A stretch of 64,000 nucleotides of DNA. It comes from GCA-2733415 sp965178635. Lineage in GTDB: Bacteria > Bacteroidota > Bacteroidia > Flavobacteriales > Flavobacteriaceae. The position numbers and the translations under genes were made by a program. Each line of letters opens with the position of its first letter. The stretch's first letter is position 1. The stretch lies in NCBI GenBank assembly GCA_965178635.1, contig CBCXVT010000003.1:124001-188000 (forward strand), given 5' to 3'. The notes under the pieces are model-generated. The model saw only the letters and a program-made list of their open reading frames with translations. It was not told where the DNA came from and did no database searches. Shown in pieces: positions 58,856-64,000 of this stretch.

Positions 58856-61086
58856 CAGAAGCATCTCACATAAAATCATTTTTCTCAACATTACCAAAAA
58901 ATATTTTTTCAGGTTTTGTGGTATCACTAATTGCTTTACCTCTTGGTATTGGTTTAGCTTTAGCCTCTGAGGTGCCACCAATTGCTGGTATTATCACAGC
59001 TGTTGTAGGTGGTACATTAGTAGCGATAATGGGAGGGAGTAATGTTACAATTACTGGGCCAGGAAATAGTTTAGTAGGAGTAACAGCAGGAGCGGTTTTG
59101 CTATTTGCCGAACAAAGTGGTTTAGATGGAGCAGAAGGTATTTACCAAGGCTATTTAGTGGTGCTAGCAGCCATAATATGTTCAGGGTTATTAATGCTTG
59201 TTTTAGGGTTTTTACGCTTAGGAAAATTAGCGAATTACTTTCCATCTTCTGCTATACAAGGTATGTTAGCAGCTATTGGGTTAATCATTTTAGGAAAACA
59301 ATTTCATATTATGATGGGGAATAGGATTAGTAGAAGTAGTAACCTCAGCTACCTTACAGAAATCCCACAAACCGTTATTAATTCTTTTTCTTATTCAGAT
59401 CAACGTTTAATGTTTGCTATGTTTGCTGGTGTTATTAGTTTAACTATTATGGCAGGGTATGCCAAAATCAGAAACAAATATTTACAACTTGTACCGGCGC
59501 CAATGTGGATCGTTATATTAGCTATTGCGTTTAGCTATTATTATGAATTGATACTCGAAATTCCAAACCCAATTCATCAAGGGTATATGATTTCTGGAAT
59601 TCCAGAAGTTTCTGAGATTATTAACACAATTCCACGCCCAAATTTTAGTAAAATAAACTCCATGAGTTTTTGGATGGTAGTGTTCAGTTTAACATTAATT
59701 GCAAGTATTGAATCTTTATTAAGTATCAAGGCAGTAGATAAATTAGATCCTAAAAAAAGACGTTCAAATGTTAATAGGGATATCAAAGCTATAGGTTTAG
59801 CAAATATTGCGGCTGGTTTTTTAGGTGGTATAAATGTTGTTACAGTTATTGCTAGAAGCTCAGTAAATGTAAATAATGGGGCAACAAATAGGTCTGCAAA
59901 CTTTTTTCATGCATCTTTTTTAGTGGTTTTTATTGTGGTTTTTAGTACTGAGTTAATTCGTATTCCTTTGCCAGCATTAATGGCTATTTTAGTGTACACT
60001 GGGTGGAAATTAGCACACCCGTCTAAAATAATAGATGCTTTTAAAATTGGTAAAGAACAAGGGTTTATATTCTTAACAACCTTAATTGTAACTATTAGTG
60101 TTGGTTTAATTGAAGGTATTGTTGCCGGTATTGCCGCTACGTCATTGGTGCACTTATTAATTATTAAAAACATTGCTCCTTTCTTTAGAAATATCTTAAA
60201 ACCTAATGTGTTGATGTTTAAAGAAAGTGATACTGATAATTATTATGTGAGTGTTAAGAATTTTTGCACTTTTTTAAATTACACCAAATTAAAACGAAAA
60301 TTAGATGCTATTCCAGAAACAGAAGAAGCAATAATTGATTTTTCATTATGTGATTTTGTTGACCATACAGCCATGGAAAACATCGCAGATTACAAAGAAA
60401 TATTCCGTAAAAAAGGAGGGAACCTTGAAATTATAGGATTAGACTTACATGACACCGATTCAAAACATCCATTTGCATTACGTAAAATATTACCTGTTAA
60501 AAGAGTTTTGGAATCTACTGGGGTATTGACTAACCGTCAGGAATTAATCAAAACTATTGCTAAGGAATTAGATTACAATTACACGGTTCGTAAAAAAACT
60601 GAAACTGCCTATTTAGAAAACTTCATCTATTTCAGAACAAAAAATATCAACCACACCTATAATGAAATTTCTAAAAAAGATACAGTATTTAAAGTATTAG
60701 ATATTGAATTTTATGAAGGAGAATTTATTGCTAAAGAAGTAATACGATCTACCATGTTGTATACAGAGCTAGGCAAAACTTTACCTACATTTTCTATTCA
60801 TCGCGAAGGGTTGTTAGAGTTGATATATCATTACGCAGGGTTTAAAGATATTAAAATTGATAAAGAACCTGCATTCTCTAAAAAGTTCTATATAAAAGGG
60901 GAAGATGAACTTGCAATTCAGAAATTAATTACACCAGAGTTAGCTCAATTTTTACTTGAAAACCCTAATTTTCATATAGAGTCTAACGGTTGTGCTTTAT
61001 TGATTTTTACTAAAGAACGTTTAGCTGGGGTGAATGAAATCAAAAAAATGAAGCAATTCACTGATAAATTAACAAAATTGCTTTAA
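58852..61086 (+). CDS. SulP/SLC26 anion transporter with STAS and extra C-terminal domain
   Basis: The 744-residue protein has a SLC26 core of about 12-14 helices (GFVVSLIALPLGIGLALASE, SNVTITGPGNSLVGVTAG, IASIESLLSIKAVDKLDPKK), a STAS domain (about 470-560, AIIDFSLCDFVDHTAMENIA), and a further about 170 residues (FSKKFYIKGEDELAIQKL, NPNFHIESNGCALLIFTKER) beyond normal SulP length. It moves bicarbonate, sulfate or similar anions with Na+ or H+. Starts at TTG 58852; later ATGs would cut the first helices. Coupled to the Usp gene. Confidence 0.9.
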   Translation: MTEASHIKSFFSTLPKNIFSGFVVSLIALPLGIGLALASEVPPIAGIITAVVGGTLVAIMGGSNVTITGPGNSLVGVTAGAVLLFAEQSGLDGAEGIYQGYLVVLAAIICSGLLMLVLGFLRLGKLANYFPSSAIQGMLAAIGLIILGKQFHIMMGNRISRSSNLSYLTEIPQTVINSFSYSDQRLMFAMFAGVISLTIMAGYAKIRNKYLQLVPAPMWIVILAIAFSYYYELILEIPNPIHQGYMISGIPEVSEIINTIPRPNFSKINSMSFWMVVFSLTLIASIESLLSIKAVDKLDPKKRRSNVNRDIKAIGLANIAAGFLGGINVVTVIARSSVNVNNGATNRSANFFHASFLVVFIVVFSTELIRIPLPALMAILVYTGWKLAHPSKIIDAFKIGKEQGFIFLTTLIVTISVGLIEGIVAGIAATSLVHLLIIKNIAPFFRNILKPNVLMFKESDTDNYYVSVKNFCTFLNYTKLKRKLDAIPETEEAIIDFSLCDFVDHTAMENIADYKEIFRKKGGNLEIIGLDLHDTDSKHPFALRKILPVKRVLESTGVLTNRQELIKTIAKELDYNYTVRKKTETAYLENFIYFRTKNINHTYNEISKKDTVFKVLDIEFYEGEFIAKEVIRSTMLYTELGKTLPTFSIHREGLLELIYHYAGFKDIKIDKEPAFSKKFYIKGEDELAIQKLITPELAQFLLENPNFHIESNGCALLIFTKERLAGVNEIKKMKQFTDKLTKLL

Positions 61087-61163
61087 AAACTACCCATCTT
61101 ACTGTTTTAATATTATGTGCTCTACTGTAATTTCTGTAATTTTATAGCTCAAAATAAAACACA

Positions 61164-62027
61164 ATGAATTTATATCCTATAGAAGCTGGTAATTTTAAAT
61201 TAGATGGTGGTGCTATGTTTGGTGTTGTACCCAAAACCATTTGGCAAAAAACCAACCCAGCAGATAATAACAATCTAATAGATATTGCGGCTAGATGTTT
61301 ACTCATTGAAAACGGCAACAGATTAACACTTATTGACACCGGAATGGGGGATAAGCAATCTGATAAATTCTTTGGTTATTACCACCAATGGGGTGATCAT
61401 TCTATTGAAAAATCTTTAGCAAAATACGGCTTTTCTAAAGATGATGTTACGGATGTATTCATGACCCATTTACACTTTGACCATTGTGGAGGAAGTATCG
61501 GATGGAATAAAGACCGAACTGGTTATGAACCTCAATTTAAAAATGCAAAATTCTGGACTAACGAACGTCATTGGCAATGGGCAGTAGAACCAAACTCAAG
61601 AGAAAAAGCATCGTTTTTAAAAGAGAATTTATTGCCAATGCAAGAGTCTGGACAATTAAATTTTATGAAAAGCCCAGAAAAAAGTGGTTTTTTAGCACAG
61701 TCTGAATTAGATTTTGGCGTGCTCTTTATTGATGGGCATACCGAAAAACAAATGATTCCTCATATCAATTACAAAGGAAAAACCATTTGTTTTATGGCTG
61801 ATTTAATGCCGACTTTAGGGCATTTAAAAGTCCCATATGTTACGGGTTATGACACCAGACCTTTACTGAGCTTAGATGAAAAATCTGAATTTTTAAACCG
61901 TGCAGCCAATGAAAATTTCTACTTGTTTTTAGAGCACGATGCTCACAATGAAATTGTTACTGTACAGCATTCCGAAAAAGGAATTGTATTAAAAGAACGC
62001 TTTACCTGTAACGAAATCTTCAATTAA
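61164..62027 (+). CDS. MBL-fold metallohydrolase
   Basis: The 287-residue protein has the metal site HxHxDH in VFMTHLHFDHCGGSIG, the later GHTEKQMIPHINY and a terminal HDAH. It resembles AHL-lactonase/RNase Z-type hydrolases (MBL superfamily), but no specific substrate is readable. There is no signal peptide. Monocistronic, between SulP and the S8 peptidase gene. Confidence 0.92.
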   Translation: MNLYPIEAGNFKLDGGAMFGVVPKTIWQKTNPADNNNLIDIAARCLLIENGNRLTLIDTGMGDKQSDKFFGYYHQWGDHSIEKSLAKYGFSKDDVTDVFMTHLHFDHCGGSIGWNKDRTGYEPQFKNAKFWTNERHWQWAVEPNSREKASFLKENLLPMQESGQLNFMKSPEKSGFLAQSELDFGVLFIDGHTEKQMIPHINYKGKTICFMADLMPTLGHLKVPYVTGYDTRPLLSLDEKSEFLNRAANENFYLFLEHDAHNEIVTVQHSEKGIVLKERFTCNEIFN

Positions 62028-62154
62028 GCTACTAATAGCTATGATTAGTAACAAACCAAATTGCTAAAACTTGTTAAATAAGTCTATTCTTCATTTTGAA
62101 GTTCTTAAATTGCAAGTGAAATCAATTGCATTAAATAAAACAAAATACAAACAC

Positions 62155-63765
62155 ATGAAACTGATTAAACCAATTTTCTTATCTGCAACAGTAGCAATGA
62201 TTCTTGCAAGTTGTGGGTCATCAAACGTGGTGTCTACACCAATTACAAACATTGACAGCACACCTTTAAAAGTCTCAAAATTAACTGATGCTGAGCTAAA
62301 TTCTTGGAGTCATTTAGACTTAGTAAAAGATACTATTCCTGGAATGAGTGTTGATAAAGCATACGAATTCTTACAAGGGAAAAAAGGTAAAACTGTTGTC
62401 GTTGGAGTTATCGATTCTGGAGTTGACATTGAGCACGAAGATTTGAAAAACGTGTTGTGGACTAACAAAAAAGAAATTGCTAACAACGGAAAAGATGATG
62501 ACAAAAACGGATTCATTGATGATGTTCACGGATGGAATTTCTTAGGAGATATTAACGATGAAAATTTAGAATTTGTACGTATTTTAAGAGACAAATCTTT
62601 AGCAGATGCTGCAACTGTTGCAAGTGCTCAAGAAGAGTATGATGTAGAATACAAGCAAGCAACTGCAAACAAAGCACGTTACGAAGGTATTTACCAAACT
62701 TTAACTAATGCAGATGCAGCTATTGCAAAACATTTAGGAAAAGAAACTTACACAAAAGAAGAAGTTAATGCTATTAAAACTGAAGATGAAAGCTTAACGC
62801 AAAGCATTGCTGTTATCAAGCAAATGTTTGGTTATGGGAGTTCAATTTCTGAAGTTAAAGAGCAACTAAAAGGTGGTATTGACCATTTTGCAGGAAGTTT
62901 AAACAGTCATTTAGATATGAAAACTGACTTTAGAGCTGCAGTAGGAGATAACCCTAATGATATTTCTGACAACATTTATGGTAATAACATCATGTGGGGA
63001 CCAGAAAAAGATGGTGCTTTACACGGAACGCACGTAGCAGGAATTATTGCTGCAGAACGTAACAATGGTAAAGGAATGAACGGAATTGCTCATAATGTTG
63101 AAATTATGACGGTAAGAGCTGTACCAAACGGAGATGAGTACGATAAAGATATCGCTTTAGCATTCCGTTATGCAGTAGATAACGGTGCAAAAGTAATCAA
63201 TACAAGTTTTGGTAAATCATACTCTCCTCATGCAAGGTGGGTTTATGACGCTATCAAATACGCAGCAGATCATGATGTATTAATTGTAAATGCCGCTGGA
63301 AATGATGGGACTGATTTAGATACTAAAAACATTTACCCTAATGACCAAGTAGATAACGGTGCTGAAATCTCTAATAATTTCTTAACTGTTGGAGCATTAA
63401 ACTACAAATATGGTTCAGAGATAGTTGCTAACTTCTCAAACTACGGTAAAACAAATGTTGATGTGTTTGCTCCTGGAGTAAAAATATACGCACCAGTACC
63501 TCATAACAAATACAAACACTTACAAGGAACATCTATGGCGTCGCCTAATGTTGCAGGTGTAGCTGCTTTAATTCGTTCTTACTATCCTAAATTAAAAGCT
63601 GCTCAAGTAAAGCAAATTTTAATGACTTCAGGGTTACCAATTAAAACGAAAGCAATTATGGGTGGTGATAAAGACAATACAAAAACTTTAAGCGAAGTAT
63701 CTACAAGCGGAAAAATTGTAAATGCTTACAACGCTTTAATTATGGCAGAAATGATGTCTAAATAA
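62155..63765 (+). CDS. Subtilisin-like (S8) peptidase lipoprotein
   Basis: About 536 residues from ATG 62155, chosen because it begins a lipoprotein signal (ATVAMILASCGSSN, Cys20); the frame continues upstream to 62071 without a good start. Catalytic triad: Asp in VVGVIDSGVDIEHED, His in LHGTHVAGIIAAE, Ser in LQGTSMASPNVAGVAAL. A helical insert of about 120 residues lies between Asp and His (EEYDVEYKQATANKARYEGI), longer than in subtilisin. Likely surface or periplasmic protease. Terminator follows. Confidence 0.94.
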   Translation: MKLIKPIFLSATVAMILASCGSSNVVSTPITNIDSTPLKVSKLTDAELNSWSHLDLVKDTIPGMSVDKAYEFLQGKKGKTVVVGVIDSGVDIEHEDLKNVLWTNKKEIANNGKDDDKNGFIDDVHGWNFLGDINDENLEFVRILRDKSLADAATVASAQEEYDVEYKQATANKARYEGIYQTLTNADAAIAKHLGKETYTKEEVNAIKTEDESLTQSIAVIKQMFGYGSSISEVKEQLKGGIDHFAGSLNSHLDMKTDFRAAVGDNPNDISDNIYGNNIMWGPEKDGALHGTHVAGIIAAERNNGKGMNGIAHNVEIMTVRAVPNGDEYDKDIALAFRYAVDNGAKVINTSFGKSYSPHARWVYDAIKYAADHDVLIVNAAGNDGTDLDTKNIYPNDQVDNGAEISNNFLTVGALNYKYGSEIVANFSNYGKTNVDVFAPGVKIYAPVPHNKYKHLQGTSMASPNVAGVAALIRSYYPKLKAAQVKQILMTSGLPIKTKAIMGGDKDNTKTLSEVSTSGKIVNAYNALIMAEMMSK

Positions 63766-63789
63766 GATCTCACTTCTTAATATTATACT

Positions 63790-63820
63790 AAACCTCAGCT
63801 GTTATTGCTGAGGTTTTTTT
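63790..63820 (+). terminator. Intrinsic terminator of the S8 peptidase gene
   Basis: AAACCTCAGC pairs with GCTGAGGTTT around TGTTATT, ending in a T-run, 25 bases after the stop. Confidence 0.9.
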
Positions 63821-63846
63821 ATTTTAGGGCTTTAATTTATAGTCTA

Positions 63847-64000
63847 ATGAAAAAAATATTCTTTTTAGGGCTTACAGCCTTAACAGTGTTGTCGTGTAAA
63901 ACTACAGAAAACACCATACAGCCAAGTATTCAAACCGTTACAAAATCTACATCTATCACATCTAAAGACACCTATTGGCAACAGCATGTTGACTATAAAA
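63847..64000 (+). CDS. Lipoprotein start, probable M1-family metallopeptidase (partial)
   Basis: Open from ATG 63847 to the window end (51 codons): MKKIFFLGLTALTVLSCKTT is a lipoprotein signal, followed by SKDTYWQQHVDYK. The YWQQHVDYK string resembles the start of flavobacterial M1 aminopeptidases, which begin with a substrate-binding N-domain after the signal. The rest lies outside the window, so family is a guess from this short stretch. Confidence 0.6.
   Translation, partial: MKKIFFLGLTALTVLSCKTTENTIQPSIQTVTKSTSITSKDTYWQQHVDYK

Noticed and set aside
1..64000. Prophage, IS elements, CRISPR arrays, tRNA or rRNA genes
   Set aside because: No transposase, integrase, regularly spaced repeats or tRNA/rRNA sequence was recognised on either strand; gaps are short and filled by promoters, riboswitches and terminators.

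Overview
The window is chromosomal DNA of a member of the Bacteroidota, most likely a marine-type Flavobacteriaceae. The DNA is AT-rich. Promoters follow the Bacteroidota form (TTG at -33, TAnnTTTG at -7). Many proteins are SusC-like/TonB receptors, 'DDD' lipoproteins or carry a T9SS sorting domain. Several gene families are flavobacterial variants (DUF4292, DUF5689, HU-CCDC81/SPOR, zinc-poor thymidine kinase). Genus cannot be fixed from the sequence. I saw no tRNA, rRNA, CRISPR, IS or phage gene, and no gene-free stretch longer than 300 bases.

Layout. 1-2.7 kb: start of a suf Fe-S cluster operon (sufA-like, sufB cut by the window edge) and a MoeB/ThiF-rhodanese fusion. 2.8-6.8 kb: a thiamine salvage locus with two separate TPP riboswitches, one before a TonB receptor and one before a three-gene unit (thiamine-binding protein, PnuC/PnuT transporter, NadR-like kinase). 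6.9-13.3 kb: an operon of exported lipoproteins ending in a MbnP-MbnH (diheme enzyme) pair, preceded by a paralogous beta-propeller gene split by an in-frame TAA. 13.3-17.1 kb: thiL, HD hydrolase, bacilliredoxin and a DjlA-like co-chaperone. 17.2-24.0 kb: an envelope operon (flippase, dut, nucleotidyltransferase, secreted protein, TPR protein, DUF4292 lipoprotein, EnvC-like). 24.1-27.5 kb: an atypical uracil-DNA glycosylase, thioesterase, SPOR protein and dprA. 27.6-33.2 kb: a divergent locus of TonB receptor plus DUF5689 lipoprotein facing a secreted EEP nuclease, with PHO-box-like direct repeats between them. 33.2-37.5 kb: membrane protein, pgi, M23 peptidase, DUF3108 protein and a candidate small RNA or attenuator. 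37.7-41.1 kb: aromatic amino-acid catabolism (hmgA, hppD, kynA). 41.2-51.2 kb: patatin-barrel protein, uvrC, small proteins, an old yellow enzyme, tex and rsmI. 51.4-57.9 kb: tdk, alr, mscL, asd, DoxX-like, S9 peptidase and DUF6265-like lipoprotein. 58-64 kb: Usp-SulP pair, MBL hydrolase, S8 peptidase and the start of a likely M1 peptidase.

Most genes are housekeeping. The parts that look like under-described systems are the dual-riboswitch thiamine locus, the propeller-lipoprotein/MbnP/MbnH operon, the candidate nucleic-acid scavenging locus with PHO-like boxes, and the candidate small RNA upstream of the DUF3108 gene. All functions are read from sequence motifs and remembered family knowledge; no database search was run.
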